Positions 49,680 through 61,469 of a stretch of DNA of 64,000 bases are shown piece by piece (the first letter of the stretch is position 1; each line of letters opens with the position of its first letter). This DNA comes from Chamaea fasciata (Eukaryota > Chordata > Aves > Passeriformes > Sylviidae), in contig JARCOQ010000003.1 in assembly GCA_029207755.1 (NCBI GenBank), forward strand, positions 97,108,646 through 97,172,645. Reading direction: 5' to 3'. The notes beneath the pieces are model-generated. The model was not told where the DNA came from, searched no databases, and saw only the letters and a list, made by a program, of their open reading frames with translations. Made by a program: the position numbers and the translations under genes.

Positions 49680-49926
49680 GTTTGTCTTTCCTGTCTCATA
49701 AGCAAGTTTGCTGAGGAAAGAGAGGGCTGGAAGTGAATATAAAATCAGAGTTGGGGATAGTGATGACAGAGGAATATACACAGCTGTAGTTATTTATGAA
49801 AAAAAAGAAAAAAAAACCTGCTTTTGCAGGGACAGAGCTGGGTAGCAGTGCTGGGCAAGAAAAAGGAGGTTTCACAGAGTCTACAAACCGCTTGCTAGTA
49901 ATTTGCTCTCTCTCTGCCCTTCCATA
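49678..49926. other. Unassigned DNA
   Basis: AT-rich to mixed sequence including an A-rich stretch near 49800-49817. Nothing is recognised. Confidence 0.55.
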
Positions 49927-50252
49927 CGAGCTGAAATCAGATACGAACTAATTACAGCAAAGGCAAAGGTGGGCGCAGCCGCCGCAGCAGTGAGAGCTGC
50001 CAGGTGCAGCCGCCGGCACTACCAGATGGGCACAGTGTGACTTCCGACCTCAAAGAGGGGCTGGGAGCCTGGCCGGGCTGGGGGAGGCAATTTGTAAAGA
50101 GCACAGGATATGCCACCTGATATTCAGAGTACGTGTGTGTTGCAGGTTACCTGTCATTTTTGAGCCGCTTTCTACCGCACGGCCCAGTTACTCCATGCTG
50201 TGGGAATTCGGCAGCGGATCAGATGCCATGAAACTCTCACATGCTTCTACGC
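49927..50252. promoter_or_regulatory. Small CpG-rich patch, candidate regulatory element
   Basis: I count about 16 CpG dinucleotides in roughly 325 bases, including GCCGCCGCAGCAG-like and CAGCCGCCGG words around 49978-50015. The flanking kilobases have almost none. Such a patch could be a small CpG island, an unmethylated enhancer, a non-coding first exon or a conserved element. I found no TATA box, no paired splice site with a coding exon, and no repeat family. Overlapping frames on both strands follow at 50135-50571 and show no domain. Confidence 0.4.
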
Positions 50253-53200
50253 AATTATCTTCCCATGAGCCCTTTTTTATACCCATTCAAGGAAACCACT
50301 CACAAGAAAACACAACTTGCGACTCTGCCTGTGGCCAGCCTGCTCCACCAAGAAAGTTGTGACCGCTGCCCTGGGACTCTACTGCTCTTCTGCTCCTCTC
50401 CAAATGCTCGAATGCTCGCTGTGGAGGGCTTGCCAATACATTTTGCCCTCTTGCAGAACTGGGAATTCTTGCACTCACTCTGTACTCAATCATGATGAAA
50501 GATACTTTTGGCCTTACAACTACAGAAAACCTGAGACAGGTGTCAGCTCCCAGCTGTGTAAATGAGATCAAAACTCCCTTTAATACCAGCAGAATTTCTC
50601 ATTGGGGATCAGATCAGAGGTAGGCAAAAGGGCCCACTATGCAGTTAACAATTGGGCAACAGGAGATCATTTTTGTTCTGTAATATTAGTTTTGCCTTGT
50701 AAAACTTTAACAAATCCCATAGCTTTTAATTTCATGCCTACATCTTTTTATTTCCTTTGACATTTAAGACTAAAATGTACATACAGATAACTCCATCATT
50801 TGAAAGTAGCTACCCCTGTTCCCCCATTTGAACACTCTTCCGCAAATCAAATCTCCTATACGCTAGAGATTTCCTGGGGTATTTCAGTACCATGTTCATT
50901 TCTGAATTTGAAGAACTGGACTGAAGCCTTAGTGTAATGGAAAAGACTGCTGAAAACTTTGCTAAACAGATGATGACATTCCTGAGTTTGTTTTACTTAG
51001 TTAGCATTTTTGCCTGCTGTGAGGTGTTTTCCTTGGATGGTTACCTACAAATACAGCACTGACCTCAGTGTGCATGAAGCAGGCCAGTACAGGCAAACAG
51101 ACCCAATTGGACATGTTCTATAAATCATCACCCACATCCTTCCAGCAGCAAAAATAAAAAGGAAAGGAGGAGGGGGTAAAACAACTGGTGAGTGTTCCAC
51201 ATGAGGAAATGGAGACTATTTGGTGTCACCAGCTGGAAATACTCAGAGTGCTAAAGAGAAAGGTACCAGCATGAGCTAGCTCTGTGCTGGATAAAGTACT
51301 AACAATTTAACTAAATGCTATCATCTTACAGATGTCTTGTATGGGCAAAATAATAGGCCTAAAATGCTCTCTGCTATAAAAGGTACCTATCTCAAATGGC
51401 AAGTGCAGAAATGTAATACTATGAATTATGAAATCAGACTTAAATCCAACATAAAGGGCTGTCTCAGCATAATTCACTCTAGTTCTTCAACTCTAAATGT
51501 GTCTGAAGTGATTTCTACTGCTCTGCTGGGCCAAATTCTAGACAAGCACCTAAGTTACCACCTTCTTTCCCCAGTACCCAGATAGGAAAACTCACTGTGC
51601 GATGAAGTAGGTAAAGGGGTCCTGCTGCCAAAACTTCAGACTGGATGAGCCACAGACCAGTCTCAGCACACTCCACTGCACTAGTCAGCTTACATTTAGG
51701 CTTAGACATGTTGCATCATGTGATTTAGGTAAGGCAGACTATTTTCTCAGAAAGAAAAAGCTTGAGGAAAACAAAGATTTTTTTGTTTTTCAGGTGTTTG
51801 GTTCTCTTGACCCCTTGCAACAGTGCATTTGACAAGGGACTGAATTTTGACTTTACTGTATACCTAGTAATTTTCCATTTAGCCAAGTTACAGCATCAAG
51901 CTTGTTCTGAGTCTAGTTCAGTTAAAATTTCTGCATTCTGTATAAATGAGTATTAATTAAGGACTGAGATACTAATCTGGATTCTCAGTCTTCTTCCTGG
52001 CTCATCTGTTACTTTGAGTTCCTTGAAAGTATTAAGCATGGCCTTTTGTAGGAAAAGCTCTATCCTAAGGGACCTATCTCAACAAGAGGGATCACAGCTG
52101 AAAATCCCAAGTGAAAATATGCATCTAATTACTTTTAGAGATCTGGCCCAAGTCTCATTGTGCTCCTTAGCATGTCCTGCTGTATCGCTCTAGGAGTTCT
52201 TTGATCATTCTCTTTGCTAACACTCCTTTTGCTTTGAAGAAAGAGCCTTGCTGTTTTCCACTTGGTGATAGAGCACATATAAGGGATGCAGCAGTTAAGT
52301 CCTTTTGTCTGTATTTGCCTTAGCATTTACAATGCACCAGTAACTGTTGTGCAGCCCCAAGGCCAGCTGCCATGCCATCATTCACCTCCATACGGTTGAA
52401 TTGTCTTGTCTATTCCCCACCACGCTCTTCATCTAAAACAGGGAGACTGCATCCAAATTGCCATTGAAAGCAGTCCCTGGCTTGTGCTAACCCCTGAATT
52501 GTGCCCAGGCACTGGCTGGGACTGCCAGCTGGCCATGGCCAAAACTACATCAGGGGTGATGCTGGAAGGTAAACTGTATCATGACTGGGTGCCAGGGCAA
52601 GGACCCATATCCTGGCTCATTTCAGTTCACTCATGTTGGCATGGTCCTTGTGAATTTAGCTTTCACAAAGATACTCAATATGTTAGATTCAGCTTTCCCG
52701 ACTTTAGGCTCCCTTAAATTAACAGTATAACTATGCTAGGCTTTCCATGCAGTCGGTGGAAAGACACTTCCAGAGGAGAATTCAGATCTCCGTATATTAT
52801 ACAACACACCCACAAGAGAAGCCCAAAAACAAAAAAAATGTTTGATGTGTTGATGGGAAGGGGTAGTATAAACATCAAAAGACAAAGAATCTATCACATA
52901 AATGCAGTGTTTCTGCTTCAAAAAGATGATGGATACTAATGATCTGCTAGGGTTTTGTAGGGCTGAAATGCTATCTGTGGGTAAATGTTTCTGATTTTGT
53001 CCTGGGCAGATCTCCACATCTTAGTTGCCAGGTGGCTTTAACCTAGAGGAAAGAATACGGACTCATTTTCTTCATAAATCATTAGGTATAACATTCCAAC
53101 GCATTCACCTCATCAGCTGGTACAAGATAAATTTAAAGCCATCCAAAGGATTTTGGTGCAGGTCATTTCCAAACTCCTCACAGGTACACATATAAGTTGT

Positions 53201-54358
53201 TTGGGGTGAATTTATAAACACTGAAAATAAATCTTGTCCATCAGCAGAATGGTTAATGTCTAGAAAGTCTCTCAAAGCCATCTGTGCCTGTGTCTGGTTT
53301 ATCAATGACCATCTTCGGTTTCACAAATCCATGACTATTGTCAAATTGGAGTGATTTACAGAGTGAGAACCCTACACTGTGCCTGCAGGCAGAGCTACAA
53401 GTGCTCCCACAAGAAGCCTCTAAATTGGTATTCTGCTAGGTTCAGCTCAGCAAGAAATATGCTAGGAGGGAAACTCCCTTGGTTAACAGCAATATAGTAA
53501 CTTATTTAATGATAGAAAATAAATTTTAAAAAAAACTTTGGAAATTTTTGATTTCCATCTTTAAGAAAATGGGATTGTTTTGGCTTTTTAGTTTTTTTAT
53601 TCCAAGAGAAGAAGTAACAAGCAGAGAATAAAAGCTAAAATAATTCTGTGAGCAAATATATATATATGTGCTTTATTTTTTTCCCTTACGCAAATAATTT
53701 TCTGCATAGTACTAGTTTAGACATTTTCTCAGTAGCAAATGAAAAGCAGGTCATTTATTATTTTGCTCTTGCAATTTCAAAACCGAAACCTTGTATTGAT
53801 ACCTGACATTTGCTATTTCAAAATCTAGCTTTTCTGCATGAATCTCTCAGATTCGCTTTTAGTTTTCTCTTACTTGAATTGTCATCTGTATATTCTTTGC
53901 ACACCATGCTTGCATCAAATATTTTTATTGTGTATTGTTAATAATGGTAATGACTTTCAGACATAATTCACAAAATGGAGAAAGCATTAGTTGAAAATGA
54001 AAAGTTAAAACTGCTAAATTTATTGCCACTTTTACAAAAAAATCCTGGTCAACTCAAAATATAATTATATTTATGTTTGTATAAACATATTTTTATATAT
54101 ATATTATGCATATAGCTCATATATAAGTATGAATAGAATTGATGTATGATTTGAAAACTGGTTAGGCACTAAGCAAAAATGACAAATTACTTCAAGTAAA
54201 GAGGCAACTAAGAAGTCAGGTACAACTACTTTATGTAAACCTTAATAAACATGTGGAATACATTAGCAGGAAAGGCAACTGTAACAAAGCACAGAAATTA
54301 GTTGAAAGACAGTTTAATGGATCTTTTTTCTCTCTTTTCTCCTTTCTTTCTTCAATGT
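50253..54358. other. Unassigned DNA
   Basis: Frames at 50287-50571 (minus, 94 codons), 51337-51585 (plus, 82) and 52406-52717 (plus, 103) show no recognisable family. A short (TA)n occurs near 53659-53668 and TATA-rich words near 54090-54130. Confidence 0.5.
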
Positions 54359-55011
54359 GAGTCAGCAGTGCCCTGGCAGCCAGGAGGGCCAACCCTGTCC
54401 TGGGGGCATCAGGCCCAGCACTGCCAGCCAGGCAAGGGAGGGGATTGTCCTGCTCTGCACTGGGGCAGCCTCACCTCAAGTGCTGGGGGCAGTTTTGGGT
54501 GCCACAGTATAAGAGAGATATAAGGCTCTTAAAAAGCATCCTAAAGAGAGCAATGAAGGTGGTGGAGTTCCATGGGGAAGGCCATGTGAGGAATAGCAGA
54601 GTACACTTGGTCTGTACTGCCTGGAGGAGACTGAGGAGAGACCTCACTGCAGTTACAACTTCTTTGTGAGGGAAAGAGGAGGGGCAGGCACTGATCTCTT
54701 CTCTCTGGTAACCAGGGACAGGACCCAAGAGAATGATGTCAGGGAGGTTTAGGTTGGATATTAGAAAAAGGTTCTTCACCCAGAGGGTGTTTGGGCATTG
54801 AACAGGCTCCTCAGGGAAGTGATCACAGCACCAGCCTGACAGAGCTCAAGATGCATTTGGACAATGCTCTCAGGTGTCACTCTTGGGGATGGTGCTGTGC
54901 AGGGACTGTAGTTGGACTTGATGACCCTTGTGATGATCCGACTCATTCTCTGATTCTGTGATTCTGTGGTCCTGTGATCCGATGATTCTGTGATTCTGTA
55001 ATTCTGTGATT
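54359..55011 (+). mobile_element. CR1 retrotransposon, 5'-truncated 3' fragment
   Basis: The plus-strand copy starts in the ORF2 C-terminal region at 'cagtgccctggcagccagga'. It runs through the recognisable C-terminal blocks to the 3' UTR and ends in a long tail of ATTCTGTG-type octamers from about 54945 to 55011. The tail includes degraded units (GTCCTGTG, ATCCGATG), so the array is older than the neat tail at 61.47 kb. Truncation removes the endonuclease and the palm motifs of the reverse transcriptase. It is on the opposite strand to the copies at 17.4 and 61.5 kb. Confidence 0.93.
54445..54790 (+). pseudogene. Broken C-terminal end of CR1 ORF2
   Basis: One plus frame (54445-54669) still reads CR1-like: QPHLKCWGQFWVPQYKRDIR, then RRLRRDLTAVTTSL. 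It stops at 54669, whereas the matching C-terminal sequence ('gatattagaaaaaggttcttcaccc' and 'gaagtgatcacagcacc') continues to about 54850 in other frames. Small deletions are also visible by comparison with the intact copy at 61.5 kb. It carries no catalytic motif and cannot give a functional product. Confidence 0.82.
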
Positions 55012-56873
55012 TTTCATAGAGGAGCAAAGGATTATGAAGCATAGTGAAAAAGCACTGATAGATTGAAAAAAGACTGAAAAAAATGTTGCTTTGAGGACAG
55101 TTAGCCTTTTCCTGTTCCTTAAAACATCTTATATTCTTGATATGGGCCTCATTTTCAAAGTGAACTACAGGCCAGCCAAACCAATTTTTACTAGAGAGGT
55201 CATCCATGTCCTACTGGCAGACACAAGGACTAGTTCAGCTGAATCCCAGTCTTCAGTAAGGCAGCCCGGTTGGCAGCCTGACTCACACTCATCCTTTCTA
55301 TCCCCACAGTGGGCTCCTTGCACAGATCACAACCCGCATCCAAAACACTGAGCTCTGTTGGATGGCAAAGTGCCTTGAAATGCTCATGGTGTGGGGGCTG
55401 TGCTGATTCCTTGAACTCCCACATTCTGCTGCTCATTTATATCTCTTCTCTGAGTTGGGATTTATCACCTTGTTCACAGATCCTCCCTGAGTTGTCTCTG
55501 CTTGTAGCACCTTCCTCCCTGACAGGGTTGATGTGGGGGACTTTGCCATTTTGGTGGATCATTCCATAAACTTGTATATTGGATTCAGCACCATGTTGAG
55601 CTGAAGGTTTCTGAAATGCATACATAGAGTATCTTCTTGCTCACAGGACTCTTCACACTTCTTATCCTTCTTAATAATCCTGTGGCAAATCTCCAAACCA
55701 CGTAGCCAGGGCAGGTTTGCATCGCACAGAGGCACAGGTTCTCTTGGTTAAGTTATCAGCTGTTTTTTAATACGCTTTATGTTTACTTATTTGGGCACAC
55801 ATATAGGTATATTTAAATGAAACTATCACTAACTTCTGCTGCTATTTGACTAGCTCATGTGTTCTGCACATTACAGCTGTCGACCATGGGATTAGCAATT
55901 TCCATGGCAAGGGATGTGTCCCATACACATTAGATTCCCAGCTATGAGCAATGTAGCTATGTTTGGCTAAATCACATAAAAGACTTGCAGTCTGAGTCAC
56001 ATTTTTAAAATAGCTGAAAGATTTTATCCTTTCCACAGGAGAATTTTCACTTCTGGCCAATTATGAATAATGATATTAAAATACACATTGGCGTAATCCT
56101 CATCGCAGATAAGAAGATCTTGTCCATAACATGGCTGTCTCATCCTAGTCAATCTTCATTCCTCATGAAATCTTAATTTAGGCAACACTGAAAATCTATC
56201 AGTGATTACTGACATCTTCCAAGAGATTGGAACAGTAACACAATAAAACAAAAACTGATGGGGCCAGATTTTCAGCTGTGGTGAGCTGAAGTATCTAACA
56301 TATACAGCAACTGAAAAGTATATTTTAGGGACACACTGAACAGACCTTTGTGCAAAGTAGTTTCCATCCCAAATAGCCTTTGAAATTCTCATTTAGAGAG
56401 CCCTATTCAACCATAAAGTAACAGATGGAGTGTCCTGTTCGTCTGTGCTAGTAAGCCAAAGATTTACACTATAAAGTTTATAACCGTCAAAAACAATGAT
56501 AACAATAATGATTTTATTTCATTGTGAAACTTTGACTAATTTTAAATGGAAGGATATTCTGAATTCAATATCTCCTTATTTCAGAAAGAGAGTGGTGGCA
56601 CCTCAGCCCTTGCAGCAGCAAATAAAAGAATGTTTACCTTACAGTCAAGCATTTATGTCCTAGTGTCAGTTTACCAGTGGTCCTGTGGAAAGTAAAACTG
56701 AAAACTGCTATAGTAGTGTCAAGAAACTATAAACACAATTGGAAGAATTAAATTAGCTGAATAAAAAGCAGAGAAAAATAAAATCCTGAACTCCATTTCT
56801 TTATAATATTTACCAGTCTATCCTTCCTTTTCCTGATGCTTGTCACACTTTTTGTCTTAAAACATTTAATAGG
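55012..56873. other. Unassigned DNA
   Basis: Both-strand frames at 55091-55625 show no family motif. The minus frame at 54776-55207 is partly a translation of the CR1 tail. AT-rich and featureless beyond about 55800. Confidence 0.5.
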
Positions 56874-56913
56874 AAAAAAACAAACAAAAACAAACAAACA
56901 AACAAACAAACAA
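56874..56913. repeat. (CAAA)n microsatellite
   Basis: Seven A, then CAAA units with one longer A interruption, ending in CAACTCC. Confidence 0.95.
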
Positions 56914-59900
56914 CTCCAGATGAACATGAATAACAGTTCCTAAAATGAATTTGAAGTCTGGCATATATTTTCTAGATCTAAAGAAGAATCTAAGAAGAGA
57001 CTCTGTGTTACAAAGTTTCTCTGGTTTTCTGACTGGTCTAAAAATGTTAATTACTTCTCCCTACAAACCCTGCTTCAGGTGGGCTTTTTTAATACAGGGT
57101 TCAATATTATTCCTATTGGAGTGAATATTTGCATAAATTACCTGAATACTTCAAGAAACTTGCCTTCATTTTAGCAAGACCCTGTCATTACCTTGCAAAG
57201 ACAGCCATACCTACTGAAAAAGATAATTGATTACTCAGCAGCTTCATTCTGACTTTGGAATTAGAAAGTTGATTGAAAAAATTTAGGCATTCAAAAAGAT
57301 TGTCCTAATTTTAAGACTAATGGTGACCCTAAGATCAAATGTTCAGCCCTAGAAAATAAACAAATGATCACAGAGAAGTAAAATGAACTAGAATATTATT
57401 TACATTTTGATTCAATTGCTCAGTGGAATTTTGGTGGATGAAATCATCCCATAAAAGGGGAAAGGGGAAGGTTTCCCTCCCTTCCTCCAGAACAGAAGAC
57501 AGGAACCAGGCCCAGCATTTTTATGTGACACCAGTGTGTTCTAATACAGAGTCTAAAGACAAAGAAACAGTAAAAATTACCCCGCCCCAAATAAATGCCT
57601 AAAATCAAGACCAGGCTACCTCTAGTCCTCCAGAGAATCCAATAGGTCAGCAAAGTGCTTCTTGAAGCTTTATTTGTCTCTGGGCCATGTAACCATGAAC
57701 TATGGGATGGGATGAGTAGGAGTTACATATACACTAGCTGCCATATTTCCAAAGGACTTATGACGTTTCTTTTCATCCCATGTGGTGAATGCTACAGGAT
57801 GGAGTTGCCCAAATTGCTCTGCCAAACCTGTCTCATACCAATTACTCCTCACACCCACACAGGGAAACATTTTCTGTTTGCTATTTCAGCCTGGGAAACT
57901 GTGAAGTTGCATCAGTGCTAAATCTATCAAAGGCATCATTTTGCTTCTTTTAGATGATCTAGTCCTGCTTGTTCATTATGATACCTGTTGGGGTTTTGGT
58001 CTGCTTTAAGATGGTTTTTTTTTCCCAACACCAGGTTGTTGGTGGTCTCTATGTCATATTTGTGTAGTCGACTACTTGACCTTGGTAAAGTATTTTGCAC
58101 TGGTCCTCAGTGACTTTCATCCATGTTTTCCCAGGTTTGCTCTCTAGTTTGAAGGGATCAGTTTGATATGCTGAGTTTGATATGTATAGAGCTACTTCTG
58201 TTACAGCTACCTTGACAAAGTTGTTACCAGCTCCCTGGTCTACATCATCCCCATTACTAATGCAGGTACCAAACAATCTCCCAGGCATGGGAGAGATCTT
58301 TAGTGACATCCTCATCGTACATCCTTTCAGTTTAATAGCTAGCAATTGATAACTACTGTTAAAGGGCAGTTTTTAAAGAAATCATGCACCCAAATCAGGG
58401 TAGTTTTAGTCAAAAGTTAGTGGGGTCTAGGGCACTATTCATAAAATCCTTAAACCTGTGTCTATAACAGGCCGAAAGAATCTCACCATCAAGATGCCAA
58501 TTTCTTTCCACTAACTACTCAGACATAGCTATCCACATGTCTAAAACTAGATAAGTGAAATTTCAGCTGTTTGCTCCTTTTCAGTTTTCTGTAACCTCAT
58601 CTGTGTTGTATAAAATGGTCTCAAACAGCCCCCTGTGATTCCATCAGGCCCAAAGCAACCAGCTTATCTAGGTACTCTCTTACTTGTTTTTCTTTATTCT
58701 GGCTTGAATTCTTACCCTTTGAGTGTAAATGAGGATCATGTTATCCAGCTGAAGCAAAACAGCCTTAAATATTTTTGCCTCTTTGCAACTGTCGTCCTTG
58801 TCCCCTTGAATAGTGGGCCCATTGTTTCCTGCCCACTTTTCACTTGCTGTTAATGTGCTTATGAAATGTTTTATTGTTACACATTTTATTGCTTGTTAGT
58901 TTAACTCTATTCCCTGTCTGGCTTTTTTGATTTTCTGATATTTTCTAATATTTCAAGGGCTAACCATTGCTGCAGCAGTTGGTCGCTGCAAAAAGGCTCT
59001 AGAGGCTGACCCAGTACACATCAGAAGCTGGACTTGAAAAGCTCTGTAGGGTATAAAGGTGACAGTTAGCTGTTACACATTGGCTGGAAAAATAATTATT
59101 TAGATAAAAGAACATAATTTACTGTAGTTGCAAATTGATGGCCCGTCCCAGTCCCAGGTGCTGAGAACCCCGGCTCCCATGGAGCACTGTGGAGAACTAC
59201 ACAAAGAAAACTGCTCCCACGGCTTGCAGTGAGATTGCCACTGAGCAATGAAGATTTACTTGCAAGAAATCAAGAGCAAACCAGTATTTCATCTGCTGCT
59301 ATAGCACTTTCTTGAAGTCTGGAACAAGCTGAAGTTTAAGCCACAGTACAGCATAAGTAGCTGACAGCACTGTTACCTGTCTCTGAGGGTTGCACAGTCT
59401 TTAGGAAAGACTGTTGCTTTGGCAGGTAGAGACAAAATCCCATCTGCAATGGATTGCTGAGAATTATAAAGGCAGCTACCGGGATGACTCAAATGATTCT
59501 CAGACTAATAATGGACAAATAGTAATGACCTAACACACTTTCTGCTTATAAGAAGATCTATAAAAGTTTTTGTATTTGTAAAAATCTTAATTATAATCAA
59601 CAAAGATAAAAACATCTGTTGCTTCAGTTTGACATTTATCTACAACAACTGTCAAGGTTCTCTCCTGGATAATGTAACAGTGCTCCTACTTAATAACTGC
59701 AATTACTCTAAATCTGTCATAAAACTGTAGAGTTTAACTAGACTATGAGGGAACATGTTCTAACATTTAAAATATGTTTTATAAGATATTTTATGATAAA
59801 TTTTAATTGTGGGATTCTCATAATGTCTGCTGTGTTTGCAATCACACTAAGGTCAATATTGCATTTAATTATACACCTGAAAATACAGATATACTGGAAG

Positions 59901-60682
59901 CAGCAAAAGGACCTTTGGTTCAGACCAAATCATAAGGACACTAAGGTCTAAAAGTCAAAACAGTAAAGAGAAAGCAATAGACAAGGAAAGGGAACAATTA
60001 ACAGCCCTCATCACCTTTTTGTTAATAGTAGGTTACAAGTGCTCTTCTTTTGGACAGTATTCAATAACTTTTTCAAGTCACAGATCCCATCTTCCTCCAG
60101 ACAGATTCCCCTAAATATACAGTTCAGTCACTTCTCTTTTACAAATGTAGATTGGGAAATATGCATTTGTTTCTATTCACATATTTCCATTAAGCGAAGA
60201 AGTTTTCTAATATAAGAAATTCTCTTCATTTGACAACTCTCTGAATGAATCATTAGATGCCAGAAAATAATGTTCCAGCTCTGAGACTATTTGTCAATGC
60301 AGGCCAGTTACAATGACAATAATGGTTGTTTTTCTTTACACAGGAAACTAGCCAAAACCAAATGATATGATACATTGATTTCAAATTGGATACATGTCAA
60401 AAAAGCACCTCAAAAGATCCTTCCATCACAAAATACAAGGCTAGACTTGAACTGGCATGGCTATAGAAGATATCTTGTCTTTTTTCAGAAGAAACCATTT
60501 TATTCAGGGTTCTTGGGCAGAATCATATAAAAAGATCTTGAGCTTCTCAAACTAGCTAATCCATTCTCTGTTAAATGGTTCAGTCTGAGAGACAAATAAG
60601 CAGTTTCATTCATGTTTACCTCTCTTGGATGAAAAGAAAAATGAATCAAGCACAAGTTCAATATTTAATTCACTTTTTCTGC
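56914..60682. other. Unassigned DNA with one unexplained 98-codon frame
   Basis: Mostly AT-rich. The minus frame at 58049-58345 is listed separately. Other frames (57444-57921, 58635-58853 and 59745-59951) are short with no motif. Confidence 0.5.
58049..58345 (-). other. Unrecognised 98-codon open frame
   Basis: The translation is hydrophilic and mixed in composition, with stretches such as GDDVDQGAGNNFVKVAVTE and KPGKTWMKVTEDQC. It lacks the low-complexity look of most chance frames in this window. I recognise no family and see no flanking splice sites, CR1 blocks or LTR sequence. A short direct repeat (two copies of GTTTGATATG, about 58161-58184 on plus) lies inside it. It may be a chance frame, a decayed retroposed gene or an unrecognised repeat. 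Confidence 0.18.
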
Positions 60683-60699
60683 TTTTTTTTTTTTTTTTT
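60683..60699. repeat. Poly-T run of 17
   Basis: A simple T tract. Confidence 0.95.
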
Positions 60700-61450
60700 G
60701 GTAGCTTTCCTTTTGTTCAGCATGTGCTTACCATTCTCCTGAGCAGTGCCTTTAGTGGGAGCAGTTACATTTTACTGGTATTTGTAACATAACTTGGCTT
60801 TCTAACACTGAAAAATATACCACTAAGGAAGCTACTGTGTCTGATCATGTGCCACTTGGTGCCTACCAGGTGTATCCCTGATACATGCTGAGGAGGTGGG
60901 TGCACAACAATTCACAGATGCCTGACAAGAGACTGTAAGAACAAATCCCAGCCCTGAAGTGTTTCAAGGAAATGTTTCAAGAGTCATGGCTGAAGGAATT
61001 CAGAGATTGCTGGCAAGGTGAGTGCTGGAGTGAGCTCTCATAGTATTCCAGGTGTTATATTTTTACACTGAAAATACACAGAGAAGAGCTGCACAGGTGG
61101 GGGACTGTAGCTGCAGACCTAGTAATTAGAATCCTAGTTCAGAAATGCTCTTCCTGGGAATCAGTCTGGCTGTGAAAAGGTCACTTGTGAATGCTACCTC
61201 TTGCAGGAAAAGCCCAGGGTATTTTTCCTTATGCATATCCCTGGGAGACACTCAGGGTGTGCAGGGTTCATATCCATGTGCTGTGACCCTGCAGACTCTC
61301 ACTCACAGTCTCCACCTCTGAGAAAAGGAAGGCATGCAAAGCCTTTCCCTGACCTGGCCAGCACAGCCTGGTCACGTCCACCCCTACAGCCCTCCAGATC
61401 CGGCTGTCCACACACAGAACTTCCTACACCAACAGGCTCTGATGCCACAG
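60700..61450. other. Unassigned DNA, GC rising toward the CR1 insertion
   Basis: No family-like open frame. The two frames that enter from 61201 and 61334 end in CR1 tail translation (ITESQN-type residues) and are not genes. Confidence 0.55.
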
Positions 61451-61469
61451 GCAGAAGGTGTGCCAGAGA
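61451..61469 (+). repeat. Left half of a 44-bp tandem unit interrupted by CR1
   Basis: GCAGAAGGTGTGCCAGAGA directly abuts the CR1 3' tail. It matches 63170-63188 with one mismatch (G to A at the fourth base). See the CR1 entry and the right-hand unit. Confidence 0.8.

Noticed and set aside
54776..55207. 143-codon minus frame with repeated ITES, DHRTTES and SQNQR residues
   Set aside because: The repeat is the CR1 ATTCTGTG tail read on the opposite strand. The rest is antisense CR1 3' UTR and unique DNA.
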